This document shows positions 8,466 to 22,190 of a DNA stretch of 64,000 nt, piece after piece. This stretch comes from Cellulomonas denverensis (GTDB lineage: Bacteria; Actinomycetota; Actinomycetes; Actinomycetales; Cellulomonadaceae). The translations under genes and the position numbers were made by a program. The stretch spans positions 620,001 through 684,000 of the forward strand of contig NZ_JAAXOX010000001.1 in assembly GCF_012396125.1 (NCBI RefSeq). Reading direction: 5' to 3'. Positions within the stretch are counted from its first letter, which is position 1. Each line of letters begins with the position of its first letter. The notes under the pieces were generated by a model. It was not told the DNA's origin and searched no databases. It saw only the letters and a program-made list of their open reading frames with translations.

Positions 8466-10060
8466 TGCTCGCTCCCCTCGTCACCAGCGGTGACCAGATC
8501 CGGGGCGTCGGTGACGCCCACCTGCGTGATGGTGCTGGTGGCGGGCTCGTCCACCAGGTGCAGCGCCGGGGCCGGGTAGAAGCCCAGCACCAGCATCAGC
8601 GCGATCAGCGGCCCGACCACCCAGCGTTCCCGGCCGGACAGGTCACGGGTGCCGGCCAGGTCGTCGCGGACCGGACCGGTGAACACCCGCTGGTAGGTCC
8701 ACAGCACGTAGAGCGCGGCGAGCACCACGGCCACCGCGGCGATGATCGCGGCCGGACGGTGGGTGCCGAAGGTGCCGACGATCACCAGGAACTCGCTGAC
8801 GAAGGTCGACAGGCCCGGCAGCGACAGCGCGGACAGCCCGATCACCAGGAAGGTCCCGGCCAGCACCGGGGTGATCCGCTGCAGCCCGCCGAAGTCCGCG
8901 ATCCGCGCCGACCCCTTGCGGGCGACCAGGAAGCCGACCAGCAGGAACAGCCCGCCGGTGCTCAGGCCGTGGTTGACCATGTAGAACGACGAGCCGCCGA
9001 TCGAGGTGCTGGTGAAGGCGAAGATGCCCAGCACGATGAACCCGAAGTGCGACACCGAGGTGTAGGCGACCAGCCGGAACATGTCCTGCTGTCCGAGGGC
9101 CAACAGGGCGCCGTAGAAGATCGACACCAGGGCCAGCGCGATGATCACCGGGGCCGCCCAGCGGGACGCCTCCGGGAACAGCGGCAGGCACAGGGTCAGC
9201 ATCCCGAAGGTGCCGACCTTGTCCAGCACGCCGACCAGCAGCGTCGAGGTGCCGGCCGGGGCCTGCTCGGCGGCGTCCGGCAGCCAGGAGTGCACCGGGA
9301 ACATCGGCGCCTTGATCGCGAACGCCAGGAAGAACGCCAGGAACAGCCAGCGGCCGGTCCCGGTGGGCAGGTCCAGGCCGGTGAGGCTGGTGATCAGGAA
9401 GCCCTCGCTGCCGCCGGGGCCGTTCAGGTAGAGCACGATGACGCCGACCAGCATCACCAGGCCACCGGCCAGGGAGAACAGCAGGAACTTCACCGCGGCG
9501 TAGCGCCGCTGCGGTCCGCCGAAGGCCCCGATCATGAAGTAGACCGGGATCAGCATCGCCTCGAACAGCACGTAGAACAGGAACAGGTCCCGGGCGGCGA
9601 AGACCGCGACCATGAACGAGGTGAGCACCAGGACCAGCGCCAGGTAGTGCCGGAGCCGGTTGCTGGCGCCGTCCTGGGAACCCTGCTCCTTCCAGGCGGC
9701 CAGCACGACCAGCGGCACCAGGACCACGGCCATGCCGATCAGCAGCATGCCGACGCCGTTGACGCCGAGGGCGTAGGAGACCCCGAACTGCGGGATCCAC
9801 TGGTGCTGCTCGTAGAGCTGGTAGCTGTCGGACGAGGCGCCGCCACCGAAGGCGGTGATCCCGGCGACGACCGCCAGCACCACCTCGACCAGGGCGAAGC
9901 CGAGGGCGATCTCCCGGACCCGGCGCGGACCGGCGGTGGCCGATCCGGCGGGCTTGGGCAGCAGCCAGAGCAGTGCGGCGCCGATCAGCGGCCACACGAT
10001 CAGCATGGTCAGCCAGGGCACGTCGGCGGCGACCGTCGCGGCGGGGGTGAGCGTGAGCAC
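8462..10060 (-). CDS. nuoM: NADH-quinone oxidoreductase subunit M
   Basis: Antiporter-like proton channel of complex I, 532 aa. The helix 5 region carries the conserved Glu in FVLFEAMLIPVYFMIG, and the helix 7-8 region the Lys in FAIKAPMFPVHSWLPDAAEQ; both residues are on the proton path in known structures. It is followed by nuoN with a 4-base overlap and preceded by nuoL with a 12-base gap. Confidence 0.96.
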   Translation of the reverse strand: MLTLTPAATVAADVPWLTMLIVWPLIGAALLWLLPKPAGSATAGPRRVREIALGFALVEVVLAVVAGITAFGGGASSDSYQLYEQHQWIPQFGVSYALGVNGVGMLLIGMAVVLVPLVVLAAWKEQGSQDGASNRLRHYLALVLVLTSFMVAVFAARDLFLFYVLFEAMLIPVYFMIGAFGGPQRRYAAVKFLLFSLAGGLVMLVGVIVLYLNGPGGSEGFLITSLTGLDLPTGTGRWLFLAFFLAFAIKAPMFPVHSWLPDAAEQAPAGTSTLLVGVLDKVGTFGMLTLCLPLFPEASRWAAPVIIALALVSIFYGALLALGQQDMFRLVAYTSVSHFGFIVLGIFAFTSTSIGGSSFYMVNHGLSTGGLFLLVGFLVARKGSARIADFGGLQRITPVLAGTFLVIGLSALSLPGLSTFVSEFLVIVGTFGTHRPAAIIAAVAVVLAALYVLWTYQRVFTGPVRDDLAGTRDLSGRERWVVGPLIALMLVLGFYPAPALHLVDEPATSTITQVGVTDAPDLVTAGDEGSEQ

Positions 10061-10072
10061 GGTTCTTCTCCC

Positions 10073-12007
10073 TCAGATCCGCGGAGCCAGGACGACGACG
10101 GCCAGCACGACGAGACCGATCAGCATGGTCGCGGCGTACTGCCGGGCGTAACCGGACTGCAGCTTGCGTAGCACCTGGCCGATCCCGACCGTGAGCTTGC
10201 CCAGGCCGGTGAACGCGCCGTCCACCACCGAGCGGTCGCCGTAGACCAGCGACCGGGTCAGGTACTGGCCGGGCTGGACCAGCAGGGCATCGTTGACGGT
10301 GTCCTGGTACATGTCCACCCGGGCGGCCCGGGTGAGCACCGAGCCCTTCGGGGCGGTGGTCGGCACCGGCAGGGCGCCGTACTGCCGCCAGGCGAGCACC
10401 AGGCCGATCGCGACCGCGACCAGGGTGGCGATCTGGATCACCGGCACCGACAGCACCGGCTCGTGGTGTTCCACGTGCCCGGTGACCGGCTCCAGCCAGG
10501 TGGTGAAGCCGCCGCCGAGCTGGAGCACGAAGCCGAGTCCGAGCGAGCCGATCGCCAGGATGATCATCGGGACGGTCATCAGCCAGGGCGACTCGTGCGG
10601 GTGCCGCAGCGGCCGCTCGGCGCTCGCCTGGGCCTTGTTGTCGGTCCAGCGCGCCTTGCCGTGGAAGGTCATGAAGAACATCCGCGACATGTAGAACGCG
10701 GTGATCCCGGCGCCGACCAGGGCGACGATGCCGAACACCCAGGCCCGCCACTCGCCGGCACCCTCCGGCACCACGAAGGCGGACTCGATGATCTTGTCCT
10801 TGGACCAGAAGCCGGAGAACGGCGGCACGCCCAGGATCGCCAGCCAGCCCAGGCCGAAGGTGGCCCAGGTGATCACCATCGACGTGCGCAGCGCACCGAA
10901 GTGCCGCATGTCGGTGGTGTCGTCCATGCCGTGCATCACCGACCCGGCGCCCAGGAACATCCCGGCCTTGAAGAAGCCGTGCGTCACCAGGTGGAAGATC
11001 GCGAACGCGTAGCCGATCGGGCCCAGGCCCGCGGCCAGCACCATGTAGCCGATCTGGGACATGGTCGACGCGGCCAGCGCCTTCTTGATGTCGTCCTTGG
11101 CGCAACCGATGATCGCCCCGAGCACCAGCGTGATCGCCCCGATGATGGTGACGATCAGCTGCGCGGTGGGCGCACCCTCGAACACCGGCGCCGAGCGCAC
11201 GATCAGGTACACACCGGCGGTGACCATGGTGGCGGCGTGGATCAGCGCGGACACCGGCGTCGGGCCGGCCATCGCGTCACCCAGCCAGGACTGCAGCGGG
11301 AACTGCGCGGACTTGCCGCAGGCGGCCAGCAGCAGCATCAGGCCGATCGCGGTGAGCATCCCGGTGGAGACCGCACCGGAGCCGACGCCGGCGTTCACGG
11401 TGTGGAAGTCCAGCGAGCCGAGCTGGCTGAACAGCAGCCCCATCGCGACCAGCAGGCCGATGTCGCCGATCCGGTTGGCCACGAAGGCCTTCTTGGCGGC
11501 CGCCGCGTACTCCGGGCGCTGGTTCCAGAACCCGATCAGCAGGTAGGACGCCAGGCCGACGCCCTCCCAGCCGACGAACAGCAGCAGGTAGGAGTCCGCC
11601 AGCACCAGGATCAGCATCGCCGCGATGAACAGGTTCAGGTAGGCGAAGAACCGGCGGCGGGAGTCGTCGTGGGCCATGTAGGCCACCGAGTAGATGTGGA
11701 TCAGCGTGCCGACGAAGGTCACCAGCAGCACGAAGGTCAGCGACAGCGGGTCGATCTGCAGCCCGGCGGCCAGGCTGAACCGGCCCACCGAGATCCAGTC
11801 GAACAGGTGCACGCCGATCCCGCGGTCGGCGGCATCGCGGCCGAGCAGCTCGATCAGCAGCAGCGCGCCGATCACGAAGGAGGCGGCCGAGGCCAGCACA
11901 CCGAGCCAGTGGCCCCAGCGGTCGGCCGCTCGTCCGAGCAGCAGCAGCACCGCCGCGCTCGCCAGCGGCACCGCCACCAACAAGGGGGCGAGGGATGTCA
12001 GGTTCAC
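10073..12007 (-). CDS. nuoL: NADH-quinone oxidoreductase subunit L
   Basis: Largest membrane subunit of complex I, 644 aa, an antiporter-like protein with a C-terminal lateral helix that ties NuoL, M and N together. Diagnostic segments: [18 protein letters not shown] (helix 5, conserved Glu), [20 protein letters not shown] (helix 7, conserved Lys) and [15 protein letters not shown]. The C-terminal 100 residues hold the amphipathic helix and final anchor helix. Seven bases separate it from nuoK. Confidence 0.96.
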   Translation of the reverse strand: MNLTSLAPLLVAVPLASAAVLLLLGRAADRWGHWLGVLASAASFVIGALLLIELLGRDAADRGIGVHLFDWISVGRFSLAAGLQIDPLSLTFVLLVTFVGTLIHIYSVAYMAHDDSRRRFFAYLNLFIAAMLILVLADSYLLLFVGWEGVGLASYLLIGFWNQRPEYAAAAKKAFVANRIGDIGLLVAMGLLFSQLGSLDFHTVNAGVGSGAVSTGMLTAIGLMLLLAACGKSAQFPLQSWLGDAMAGPTPVSALIHAATMVTAGVYLIVRSAPVFEGAPTAQLIVTIIGAITLVLGAIIGCAKDDIKKALAASTMSQIGYMVLAAGLGPIGYAFAIFHLVTHGFFKAGMFLGAGSVMHGMDDTTDMRHFGALRTSMVITWATFGLGWLAILGVPPFSGFWSKDKIIESAFVVPEGAGEWRAWVFGIVALVGAGITAFYMSRMFFMTFHGKARWTDNKAQASAERPLRHPHESPWLMTVPMIILAIGSLGLGFVLQLGGGFTTWLEPVTGHVEHHEPVLSVPVIQIATLVAVAIGLVLAWRQYGALPVPTTAPKGSVLTRAARVDMYQDTVNDALLVQPGQYLTRSLVYGDRSVVDGAFTGLGKLTVGIGQVLRKLQSGYARQYAATMLIGLVVLAVVVLAPRI

Positions 12008-12014
12008 GTTCCCC

Positions 12015-12314
12015 TCAGCTCTTCAGCAGGTTGATGTCGTCGACCGACGCCGACTTCCGGGTGCGGAAGATCGACACGATGATCGCGAGCCCGACCACGA
12101 CCTCCGCCGCGGCGACCACCATGACGAAGAAGGCCATCACCTGGCCGGTCAGGTTGCCGTGCAGCCGGGAGAAGGTCACCAGCGCCAGGTTCGAGGCGTT
12201 CAGCATGAGCTCGACGCCCATGAACACGATGATCGCGTTCCGCCGGAGCAGCACGGTGGCCGCGCCGATCGAGAACAGGATGGCGGACAGCACCAGGTAG
12301 TGGGTCAGGCTCAC
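12015..12314 (-). CDS. nuoK: NADH-quinone oxidoreductase subunit K
   Basis: Small three-helix membrane subunit of complex I, 99 aa, full length. Helix 2 carries the conserved membrane Glu in [14 protein letters not shown], which is part of the proton translocation path. The start codon overlaps the nuoJ stop by 4 bases. Confidence 0.96.
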   Translation of the reverse strand: MSLTHYLVLSAILFSIGAATVLLRRNAIIVFMGVELMLNASNLALVTFSRLHGNLTGQVMAFFVMVVAAAEVVVGLAIIVSIFRTRKSASVDDINLLKS

Positions 12315-13225
12315 GGCTCGGTCTCCGTCTTGGTGGAGGCGGCGCCCAGGTCCACGTCGGTGGTGGGTCCGCTGGTGTGCCCTGGCGCGGCGGCCGGGGG
12401 CCTGGCTTCGGACTCCTCGGTGCCCAGCAGCGCGGCGGGGTCACCGCCGGTCGCCTCGGGCGGGTCGGCGACCGCGGTCACCGCACGCCGGTAGGTGTCG
12501 GCGTGGTAGCTGGTGGTGCCGGCCTCCTGGCCGCGGATCCGCAGCACCCGGGGCACCGAGTCCTCGATCGGGTTGCCCTGCGGGTCGAGGGCCGGCACGT
12601 CCATCGCGTTGTGCCGGGCGTAGACGCCGGGGGCGGGCAGCGGGGTGATCCGGGTGCCGGCCTTCATCCGCAGCGCCTGGCGCTCCGGCTGCTTGACCAG
12701 CTTCTTCAGCCGGGTGCGGTGGGTGAGCACCAGGGCACCGAGCGCGGCGATCACCAGCAGGGCGCCGACCACCTCCAGCCCGAAGACGTGCTCGCCGAAG
12801 ATGATCCGGGCGACGCCGGTCGGGTTGCCCGGGGCGTTCGCCTCGTCCAGCCCGGCGACCTCGGGGTAGGTGGCCCGGACCAGCACGCCGATCAGGATCA
12901 CGGCCAGGCCGATCCCGGCGATCCAGCCGACCCAGCGCTGCGCCTTGATCGTCTCCACCAGGGAGTCCGAGGCGTCGACGCCGACCAGCATCAGCACGAA
13001 CAGGAACAGCATCATCACGGCGCCGGTGTACACGACCACCTGGACCACGCCGAGGAAGGGCGCGTCCTGGGCGACGTACAGGAAGGCGAGGCAGATCATC
13101 ACCAGCACGATGCTCATCGCGGCGTGCACGGCCTTGCGCGCGAAGAGCAGTCCACAGGCGGCGGCCACCATGACGACGGCCAGCACCCAGAACAGCACTG
13201 CCTCGGCGGTGGACGGGTTGTTCAT
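12311..13225 (-). CDS. nuoJ: NADH-quinone oxidoreductase subunit J
   Basis: Membrane subunit J of complex I, 304 aa. Five helices occupy residues 1-170 (landmark [18 protein letters not shown] on helix 3, the pi-bulge helix). The last 130 residues form a hydrophilic cytoplasmic tail rich in Pro, Glu and Thr that is absent from enterobacterial NuoJ (about 184 aa) but present in many actinobacteria; its role is unknown. I chose the ATG at 13225 because it overlaps the nuoI stop by 4 bases and begins the first helix. Confidence 0.95.
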   Translation of the reverse strand: MNNPSTAEAVLFWVLAVVMVAAACGLLFARKAVHAAMSIVLVMICLAFLYVAQDAPFLGVVQVVVYTGAVMMLFLFVLMLVGVDASDSLVETIKAQRWVGWIAGIGLAVILIGVLVRATYPEVAGLDEANAPGNPTGVARIIFGEHVFGLEVVGALLVIAALGALVLTHRTRLKKLVKQPERQALRMKAGTRITPLPAPGVYARHNAMDVPALDPQGNPIEDSVPRVLRIRGQEAGTTSYHADTYRRAVTAVADPPEATGGDPAALLGTEESEARPPAAAPGHTSGPTTDVDLGAASTKTETEP

Positions 13226-13959
13226 CGGGCCTCCTGCCCCTGGTGAGTCGCGGCGCCGGCCCGGGTGCGGGCGGCGGGCAGCGACGGGTCCTCGGGCCGG
13301 TGCTCGCCGACCCACTCCACCTGGGCCGGGGTCGGTGCGGTGACCTCACCCCGGTAGTACTCGGTGTCGGTGGTGCCCTCCACCATCGGGTGCGGCGCGG
13401 CGAGCATCCCGTCGGCCAGCGGCGCGAGCAGATCCTGCTTCTCGAAGATCAGGCCCTCACGGGTCGGACCGGCGAGCTCGAACTCGTTGGTCATGGTGAG
13501 CGCCCGGGTCGGGCAGGCCTCGATGCACAGACCGCAGAAGATGCAGCGCAGATAGTTGATCTGGTAGACGCGGCCGTACCGCTCGCCGGGGGAGAACTGC
13601 TCGTCGGCGGTGTTGTCGGCGGCCTCGACGTAGATCGCGTCCGCCGGGCAGGCCCAGGCGCACAGTTCGCAGCCGATGCACTTCTCCAGCCCGTCCGGGT
13701 ACCGGTTGAGCTGGTGTCGGCCGTGGAACCGCGGCTTCACCCGGGCGGGTTCGCGCGGGTACTGCTCGGTCACGGTCCGGCTGAAGAAGTTCTTGATCGT
13801 CACGCCGAAGCCGGCGGCCGGGCCGAGCAGGTCCTCCACCGCGTTCCGCTTCGGGATCAGCGACTGGTAAGGCCGGGGCGCCGCGACCTCGCGGCCGGAG
13901 CGCTGCACCTCGCCGCCCTGGCCGTTCTTCTGGACGTCCTTGCCGGTGGTGTCAGCCAC
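13222..13959 (-). CDS. nuoI: NADH-quinone oxidoreductase subunit I
   Basis: Ferredoxin-like subunit carrying two [4Fe-4S] clusters (N6a and N6b), 245 aa. The cluster motifs are complete: [12 protein letters not shown] at residues 94-105 and [12 protein letters not shown] at 139-150. The N-terminal 40 residues are a hydrophilic extension. The last 40 residues are acidic and variable. It overlaps nuoJ by 4 bases and nuoH by 8 bases. Confidence 0.96.
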   Translation of the reverse strand: MADTTGKDVQKNGQGGEVQRSGREVAAPRPYQSLIPKRNAVEDLLGPAAGFGVTIKNFFSRTVTEQYPREPARVKPRFHGRHQLNRYPDGLEKCIGCELCAWACPADAIYVEAADNTADEQFSPGERYGRVYQINYLRCIFCGLCIEACPTRALTMTNEFELAGPTREGLIFEKQDLLAPLADGMLAAPHPMVEGTTDTEYYRGEVTAPTPAQVEWVGEHRPEDPSLPAARTRAGAATHQGQEAR

Positions 13960-15307
13960 GGGGCGCCTCCTCGGTGGGGGTGGAGTCGTCGCCGCCGGTC
14001 AGGGCCGGACCGCTCGACACGGTGGCGAGCCGGGCGGCGCGGGGGGACGGCGGGAGCTGCTGGCCGGGCAGCGGCGGGACCGGGAAGCCGTCGGCGAAGG
14101 CGTCGAAGGGCTCGTCCGGCGCGGCACCCTCCTCCTCCGGCTGCTTCTTCTCCGGGATCAGGAAGGTGATCACGACCACCGCCACCAGCACGACGGCCGC
14201 GCCGATCGCCCAGGTCCGCACGTCCAGGTCGGAGAACTGCTGCACGCCCTGCACCACGGCCACGCACACCAGCCAGATCAGCGCGGACGGGATCAGCACC
14301 TTCCAGCCGAACTTCATGAACTGGTCGTAGCGGAAGCGCAGCAGCGTGCCGCGGATCCAGACGAACAGGAACATGAACAGCCAGATCTTGACCACGAACC
14401 ACAGCAGCGGCCACCAGCCGGTGTTGAACATGCCGTCGTTGATCGCGGACAGCGGCCACGGCGCCCGCCAGCCACCGAAGAACAGCGTGGTGGCGACCGC
14501 GGAGACGTTGAGCATGTTGATGTACTCGGCCAGGAAGAACCAGGCGAACTTCATCGACGAGTACTCGGTGGTGTACCCGCCGACCAGCTCGCCCTCGGCC
14601 TCGGGCAGGTCGAAGGGCAGCCGGTTGGTCTCACCGACCATCGAGATCACGTAGATGATGAACGCGGGCAGCAGCGGGATCAGCCACCACACCCGGGTCT
14701 GGGAGTCCACGATCTGCGAGGTCGACATCGACCCGGCCACGATGAACACGCTGACCAGGGACAGGCCCATCGACAGTTCGTAGCTGATCACCTGGGCGGT
14801 GGACCGCACCGCACCCAGCAGCGGGTAGGTCGAGTTGGACGACCAGCCGCCGAGCACGATGCCGTACACGCCCACCGAGGCACAGGCCAGGATGTACAGC
14901 ACCGCCACCGGGAAGTCGGTCAGCTGCAGCGGGGTGACCACCCCGAAGATGCTGACCTCCGGCCCGAACGGGATCACCGCGTAGGTGAGCAGCGAGCAGA
15001 ACACCGCGATCACCGGCGCGACGATGTAGATCACCTTGTCGGCGGCCTTGACGGTGATGTCCTCCTTGAGCAGGAGCTTCATCGCGTCGCCGAGCGACTG
15101 GAACAGGCCGAACGGGCCGTGCACGTTCGGGCCGGGACGCAGCTGCATCCGGCCGACCACGCGCCGCTCGAACCAGATCGCGATCAGCACCGACAGCAGC
15201 AGGAACACGATGATCCCGACCGCCTTGAGCAGCCAGACCCAGAACACGTCGTTGCTGAAGTCGGCGCCGGTCGCCGCGGTGCCCGCAGCAGTGGCGAGGA
15301 CGGTCAC
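13952..15307 (-). CDS. nuoH: NADH-quinone oxidoreductase subunit H
   Basis: Membrane subunit that forms the quinone entrance chamber together with NuoB and NuoD, 451 aa. Landmarks are the first loop [40 protein letters not shown] (acidic quinone-site loop) and [20 protein letters not shown]. It has eight helices and a C-terminal hydrophilic extension of about 60 residues beyond the usual 330-400. Overlaps: 4 bases with nuoG, 8 bases with nuoI. Confidence 0.96.
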   Translation of the reverse strand: MTVLATAAGTAATGADFSNDVFWVWLLKAVGIIVFLLLSVLIAIWFERRVVGRMQLRPGPNVHGPFGLFQSLGDAMKLLLKEDITVKAADKVIYIVAPVIAVFCSLLTYAVIPFGPEVSIFGVVTPLQLTDFPVAVLYILACASVGVYGIVLGGWSSNSTYPLLGAVRSTAQVISYELSMGLSLVSVFIVAGSMSTSQIVDSQTRVWWLIPLLPAFIIYVISMVGETNRLPFDLPEAEGELVGGYTTEYSSMKFAWFFLAEYINMLNVSAVATTLFFGGWRAPWPLSAINDGMFNTGWWPLLWFVVKIWLFMFLFVWIRGTLLRFRYDQFMKFGWKVLIPSALIWLVCVAVVQGVQQFSDLDVRTWAIGAAVVLVAVVVITFLIPEKKQPEEEGAAPDEPFDAFADGFPVPPLPGQQLPPSPRAARLATVSSGPALTGGDDSTPTEEAPRG

Positions 15308-17891
15308 GCCGTCACCTCCTTGGTGGTCGCAGCGGCGATCCGCACCACGTCGCCCGGCACCGCGTGCAGGGTGTCCCGCACCTGGCAGCCGGGGGCCGCG
15401 GTCGGCAGCCAGATCACGTGGTCCGGCAGCTCGTCGATGACAAGCGGCAGCACGATCGCCCCCGCCTCGGTGCTCACCTCGACCGACCCGCCCTCGGCGA
15501 GGCCGATCGCGGCGGCGGTGGCGGCGGACGCCCGGGCGACCGGGCGCTTGGCGGTGCCGGCCAGGAAGGGCTCACCGTCCTGGAGCCGGCCGGCGTCCAG
15601 CAGCAGGTGCCAGCCGGCCAGCACCGCCTGTCCGGCCTCGATCACCGGGGCCGGGCCGGCGGCGACCGCCGGGGCACCGGTCCGGGCACCGTCCCAGCTG
15701 CCCAGCGCGTCCAGCTCGGCGTGCACGGCGGCGACCGTCTTGGTGCCCAGGGTGACGCCCAGCTCGTCGGCCAGCGCGTCCAGCACCCGGTGGTCGGACA
15801 TCGCGGTGGAGGTCAGCGCCTGCGGGAACGGCCGGCGACGGCCCTCCCAGCTGACGAAGGTGCCGGGCTTCTCCACCGGCGGGGCGACCGGCAGCACCAC
15901 GTCGGCCCGCTCGGTGACCTCGGAGGCGCGGACCTCCAGGGAGACCAGGAAGCCCACCGCGTCCAGGGCGGCCCGGGCAGCGGCCGGGTCGGCCAGGTCC
16001 CGCAGGTCGACACCGCCGACCAGCAGGGCGCCCAGCTCACCGGCGGCGGCCGCGGCCAGGATCCGGTCGGCGCTGCGACCGGGCTCGGCCGGCAGGTGCT
16101 CGACCTCCCAGGCCGCGGCGACGTCCACCCGGGCGGCGGCGTCGGCGACCGGGCGGCCGCCGGGCAGCAGACCGGGCAGCGCACCGGCGTCCACGCCGCC
16201 GCGCTCACCGGCCCGGCGCGGCACCCAGGCCAGCCGGGCGCCGGTGCGGTCGGCGAGCCGGAGCACCGCGGACAGTGCACCGGGGATCGCGGCCAGCCGC
16301 TCGCCGACCAGGATCACCGCGCCCTCGGCGGACAGTGCCTGCTTCGGGTCGGACAGCTTCCCCTTGGTGATCGCGTCCAGCACCTCGGGCTCGGTGCCCG
16401 GGGCGGCGGCGATCAGGGTGCCGTTCATCCGGTTCAGCCCGCGGCTGGCGAAGGGCGCCACCGACAGCACGCGGGTGCGGCCGGTGGTGGCGGCCTTGCG
16501 CAGCCGCAGGAACAGGATCCCGGCCTCCTCCTCGGCCTCCAGGCCGGCGAGCAGCACCGCGGGGGCGTGCTCCAGGTCGGTGAAGGTCACGCCCAGCCCG
16601 GTTCCGGCGACCGCGTGCGCCAGGAACGCCGACTCCTCGTCCGAGTGCGGCCGGGCGCGCAGGTCGACGTCGTTGGTGCCGAGCGCGACCCGGGCGAACT
16701 TGGCGTAGGCGTAGGCGTCCTCCAGGGTCAGGCGGCCGCCGGGCAGCACGCCCACCCCGGTCGCCTGCTCCAGTCCGTGCGCCGCGACCTCCAGTGCCTC
16801 GGCCCAGGACGCCGGCCGCAGCTCGCCGTCCTCGCGCACCAGCGGGGTGGTGATCCGGTCGGCGGCGGACTGCCAGGCGAAGGCGAAGCGGTCCTTGTCG
16901 CTGATCCACTCCTCGTTGACCTCGGCGTCCTCACCGGACAGCCGGCGCAGCACCACGCCGCGGCGGTGGTCGATCCGGAGCGCGGAGCCGTTCGAGTCGT
17001 GCTCGGAGACACCCGGGGTGGAGACCAGGTCGAACGGCCGGGCCCGGAACCGGTAGGCCGCGCTGGTCAGCGCGCCGACCGGGCAGATCTGCACGGTGTT
17101 GCCGGAGAAGTAGGAGGCGAAGGTCTGCCCCTCTTCGTCCAGTTCAGCCGGGCCGACCGGGATCTCGGTGCCGAGCAGCACGGTGCCGTCGGTGGTCAGG
17201 CGGTCCTGGCCGGGGGCGGTGTCGTCACCGGTGCCCTGGTCACCGGCACCCTCCGCGAAGCCCAGCACCTCGGCGTCGAACCGGCCGATCTGCTGCATCG
17301 CGCCGCGCTTCTGCAGGTCGATGAACGGGTCGCCGGCGATCTCCCGGGAGAACCGGGTGCAGCGCTGGCACAGGATGCAGCGCTCCCGGTCCAGCAGGAT
17401 CTGGGTGGACACCGCGATCGGCTTGGGGAAGGTCCGCTTGATGTCCACGAACCGGGTGCTCGCCCGGCCGTTGGACATCGCCTGGTTCTGCAGCGGGCAC
17501 TCGCCGCCCTTGTCGCAGACCGGGCAGTCCAGCGGGTGGTTGATCAGCAGGAGCTCCATCACGCCGTGCTGCGCCTTGTCCGCCTCGGCCGAGGTCCGCT
17601 GGGTGCGCACCTCCATGCCGGGGGTGGCGGTCAGGGTGCAGGAGGCCTGCGGCTTGGGCATCTTCGCCAGGTTGCCGTCCCGGCCCGGGGCCCAGACCTC
17701 GACCAGGCACTGGCGGCAGGCGCCGGCCGGGGCGAGCAGCGGGTGGTCGCAGAACCGCGGGATCTGGATGCCGAGCTGCTCGGCGGCCCGGATCACCAGG
17801 GTGCCCTTCGGCACGGTGGTCTCGATGCCGTCGATGGTGAAGGTGACCCCGTCCTGGACCTCAGGAACGCCGGGCTTGTTGGCGGTGACGG

Positions 17892-17895
<4 letters not shown>
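15304..17895 (-). CDS. nuoG: NADH-quinone oxidoreductase subunit G
   Basis: Large iron-sulfur subunit of the peripheral arm, 863 aa. The N-terminal [2Fe-2S] N1b ligands are seen as C49, C60, C63 and C86 (PRFCDHP, GACRQC, ASC). Next is the His/Cys-ligated N5 cluster ([17 protein letters not shown]) and the N4 motif [16 protein letters not shown]. The rest is a molybdopterin-oxidoreductase-like fold without metal cofactor. The reading frame stays open far upstream, but the ATG at 17895 begins the ferredoxin domain and overlaps the nuoF stop by 4 bases. Confidence 0.95.
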
Positions 17896-19237
<1,342 letters not shown>

Positions 19238-19238
<1 letters not shown>

Positions 19239-20083
19239 CACGACTCCTTCGCGCTGTCGTCGGTGCGGTGCTCGGTCTTCTCCTGGGCGCCGGAACGCTC
19301 CTGCGCACCCGCGGCGGGCCGGTCGGTGGAGGACTGCGGTGCGCCGACCTCGGGGGTGGTGTCGCCGCCACCCAGCGGGGCCGAGCCGGAGTCCGGGGTG
19401 CCGCTCGGGTACTCGGGTGCGGTCCAGCCGTGCTCGCGGGCCAGTTCCAGACCGCGCAGGGTCGGGGCGCCGGCGCCCACCCCCTCGTTCGCGTGCCCGT
19501 CGCCGAAGCCGGCCAGCACCCGGGAGACCTCCTTGAAGGTGCCCACCCGGTCCGGGCCGCGGCTCGGCGCGACCGGCTCACCGGCGATCAGCTTGCCCAC
19601 CACCTCGGCGGCGGACTCCGGGGTCTGGTTGTCGAAGAACTCCCAGTTGATCATCATCACCGGTGCGTAGTCGCAGGCGGCGTTGCACTCGATCCGCTCC
19701 AGGGTGATCTTCCCGTCGGCGGTGGTCTCGTCGTGGCCGACGCCCAGGCGCTCGGTCAGGTCCTCCCAGATCGCGTCGCCGCCCATGATGGCGCACAGCG
19801 TGTTGGTGCAGATCCCCACCGTGTACTCGCCGTTCGGGCGGCGCTTGTACTGGGTGTAGAACGTGGCCACCGCGGAGACCTGGGCGGTGCTCAGCCCCAG
19901 GGTCTCGGCGCAGAACGCGATCCCGGACGGGCTGACGAAGCCGTCCTCGGACTGCACCAGGTGCAGCAGCGGCAGCAGTGCGGAGCGGGTGTCCGGGTAG
20001 CGGCTGAGCACCTGGGCGGCGTCGGCGGCCAGCCGGGCGTGGGTCTCGTCGTCGTACCGACGGCCCGTGTTGACGACGGTCAT
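19238..20083 (-). CDS. nuoE: NADH-quinone oxidoreductase subunit E
   Basis: Thioredoxin-fold [2Fe-2S] subunit, 281 aa. Cluster N1a ligands are C92 and C97 (ICTNTLC) and C133 and C137 (ECNAACDYA). The core ends near residue 190; the remaining 90 residues are a Gly/Ser/Pro/Asp-rich tail with no recognisable domain, which makes this subunit much longer than the usual 160-180 residues. The ATG at 20083 overlaps the nuoD stop by 4 bases. Confidence 0.95.
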
Positions 20084-21432
20084 CGGTCCACCCCTCCGAG
20101 CACCGGGTCGATCGAGGCGACGGCGCAGACCACGTCGGCCACCTGCCCGCCCTCGCACAGCATCGACACGGCCTGCAGGTTGTTGAAGGACGGGTCGCGG
20201 AAGTGCGCCCGGTACGGCTTGGTGCCCCCGTCGGAGACTAGGTGCACGCCCAGCTCGCCGCGCGGGTGCTCGACGGTCTGCCACACCTGGCCGGCCGGGA
20301 CCCGGAAGCCCTCGGTCACCAGCTTGAAGTGGTGGATCAGGGCCTCCATCGAGGTGCCCATGATCTCCCGGATGTGGTCCAGCGAGTTGCCCATGCCGTC
20401 GGAGCCGATGGCGAGCTGTGCGGGCCAGGCGATCTTCTTGTCGTCGACCATCACCGGCTTGCCGGTGGAGGCCTGCAGGCGCTCGAGCACCTGGTCGACG
20501 ATCTTCATCGACTGGTAGCACTCCTCGATCCGGAGCACCATCCGGTCCCAGCAGTCCGCGTTGTCGGACACCGGGACGTCGAAGTCGTAGGTCTCGTAGC
20601 CGCAGTACGGCGCGGCCTTGCGCACGTCGTAGGGCAGGCCGGTGGACCGCAGCATCGGGCCGGTGATGCCCAGCGCCATGCAGGACGCCAGGTTCAGCAC
20701 GCCCACGTTCTGCAGCCGGCCCTTGAGGATCGGCTGGCCGAGCATCAGGTCCTCGAGCTGGCGCAGGTAGCGCTTGACCCCGACGATCGCCTCACGGATC
20801 TGGTCCAGCGCGCCCGGCGGGATGTCCTGGGCCACGCCACCCGGCCGGATGTACGCGTGGTTCATCCGCAGGCCGGTGATCAGCTCGAACACCCGCAGGA
20901 TCTCCTCGCGGGCGGTGAAGCCGATCGTCATCAGCGTGGTGGCGCCGAGCTCGTTGCCGCCGGTGGCCAGGGCGACCAGGTGGGAGCCCACCCGGTTCAG
21001 CTCCATCATCAGCACCCGGATCTGGGTGGCCCGCTCCGGGATGTCGTCGGTGATGCCGAGCAGCCGCTCGGTGCCCAGACAATAGGCGGCCTCCTGGAAC
21101 AGCGGCGCCAGGTAGTCCATCCGGGTGCAGAAGGTCACGCCCTGGGTCCAGGTGCGGAACTCCATGTTCTTCTCGATGCCGGTGTGCAGGTAGCCGATGC
21201 CCGCGCGGGCCTCGGTGACCGTCTCACCGTCGATCTCGAGCATGAGCCGGAGCACGCCGTGGGTGGACGGGTGCTGCGGGCCCATGTTGACGACGATCCG
21301 CTGCTCGCCGAGCCGGGCCGCCTCCTCGGCGATGTCCGACCAGTCGCCGCCGGTCGCCTCGTAGGTCTTGACCCCGTCGGTCTCCGCGTCGAACAGGTGC
21401 CCGGTCGCGTGGGTCTGGGTCTGAGCGGTCAC
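20080..21432 (-). CDS. nuoD: NADH-quinone oxidoreductase subunit D
   Basis: Quinone-site subunit homologous to the large subunit of NiFe hydrogenases, 450 aa. The loop [20 protein letters not shown] contains the His that points to the quinone head group; [15 protein letters not shown] and the Tyr/Asp region [10 protein letters not shown] are also conserved. The C-terminus has HLVSDGG and the [10 protein letters not shown] motif and ends in DPVLGGVDR. It overlaps nuoC and nuoE by 4 bases each. Confidence 0.96.
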   Translation of the reverse strand: MTAQTQTHATGHLFDAETDGVKTYEATGGDWSDIAEEAARLGEQRIVVNMGPQHPSTHGVLRLMLEIDGETVTEARAGIGYLHTGIEKNMEFRTWTQGVTFCTRMDYLAPLFQEAAYCLGTERLLGITDDIPERATQIRVLMMELNRVGSHLVALATGGNELGATTLMTIGFTAREEILRVFELITGLRMNHAYIRPGGVAQDIPPGALDQIREAIVGVKRYLRQLEDLMLGQPILKGRLQNVGVLNLASCMALGITGPMLRSTGLPYDVRKAAPYCGYETYDFDVPVSDNADCWDRMVLRIEECYQSMKIVDQVLERLQASTGKPVMVDDKKIAWPAQLAIGSDGMGNSLDHIREIMGTSMEALIHHFKLVTEGFRVPAGQVWQTVEHPRGELGVHLVSDGGTKPYRAHFRDPSFNNLQAVSMLCEGGQVADVVCAVASIDPVLGGVDR

Positions 21433-22190
21433 TTGTACTGCCTCCGCTGATCGGCCGGGGGCACGGTGGCGCCCTTGTACTCCACCGGGATGCCTCCGAG
21501 CGGGTAGTCCTTGCGCTGCGGGTGCCCGGGCCAGTCGTCCGGCATCTCGATCCGGGCCAGGTCGTCGCGCCCGGTGAAGACGATGCCGAAGAAGTCCCAG
21601 GTCTCGCGCTCGTGCCAGTCGTTGGCCGGGTACACGTCGACCGTGGTCGGGATGGTCGGATCGCCGTCCGGCACCGCGACCTCCAGCCGCAGCCGGCGGC
21701 CGTGGGTGATCGAGGTCAGGTGGTAGACGGCGTGCAGCTCCCGGCCGGTGTCGTGCGGGTAGTGCGCGCCGGAGACACCCAGCGACAGCTCGAACCGCAG
21801 GTCCTGGTCGTCGCGCAGGTGGCGGCAGACCTCCACCAGGTGCTCGCGGGCGATGTTCAGGGTCAGCTCGCCGCGGTCGACGATCACCGACTCCACCGCG
21901 TTGGCATACCCGGTGCCGGAGCCGTCCAGCAGCTCGATCAGCACGTCGACCACCTGGTCGAACCAGCCGCCGTAGGGCCGCTCGCTCGGGCCGGGCATCG
22001 CCACGGTGCTGACCAGCCCGCCGAAGCCGGAGGTGTCGCCGGAGCCGGTGACCCCGAACATGCCCTCGCGGACCGAGACCACGTCCAGCGGCACCCGATG
22101 CCCCTGGGAGGCGGCCTCCAGCGCGGTCTCCGCGGTCGCCTGCACCTGGGTGTTCACGGCGTCGGCGGCGTCCTTCTTCTCGTCGGTCAT
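21429..22190 (-). CDS. nuoC: NADH-quinone oxidoreductase subunit C
   Basis: Small peripheral subunit (30 kDa type) without cofactor, 253 aa. The family signature [16 protein letters not shown] is followed by the C-terminal RKDYPLGG. An N-terminal extension of about 70 residues rich in Ala and Gly precedes the conserved fold. The ATG at 22190 overlaps the nuoB stop by 4 bases. Confidence 0.95.
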   Translation of the reverse strand: MTDEKKDAADAVNTQVQATAETALEAASQGHRVPLDVVSVREGMFGVTGSGDTSGFGGLVSTVAMPGPSERPYGGWFDQVVDVLIELLDGSGTGYANAVESVIVDRGELTLNIAREHLVEVCRHLRDDQDLRFELSLGVSGAHYPHDTGRELHAVYHLTSITHGRRLRLEVAVPDGDPTIPTTVDVYPANDWHERETWDFFGIVFTGRDDLARIEMPDDWPGHPQRKDYPLGGIPVEYKGATVPPADQRRQYK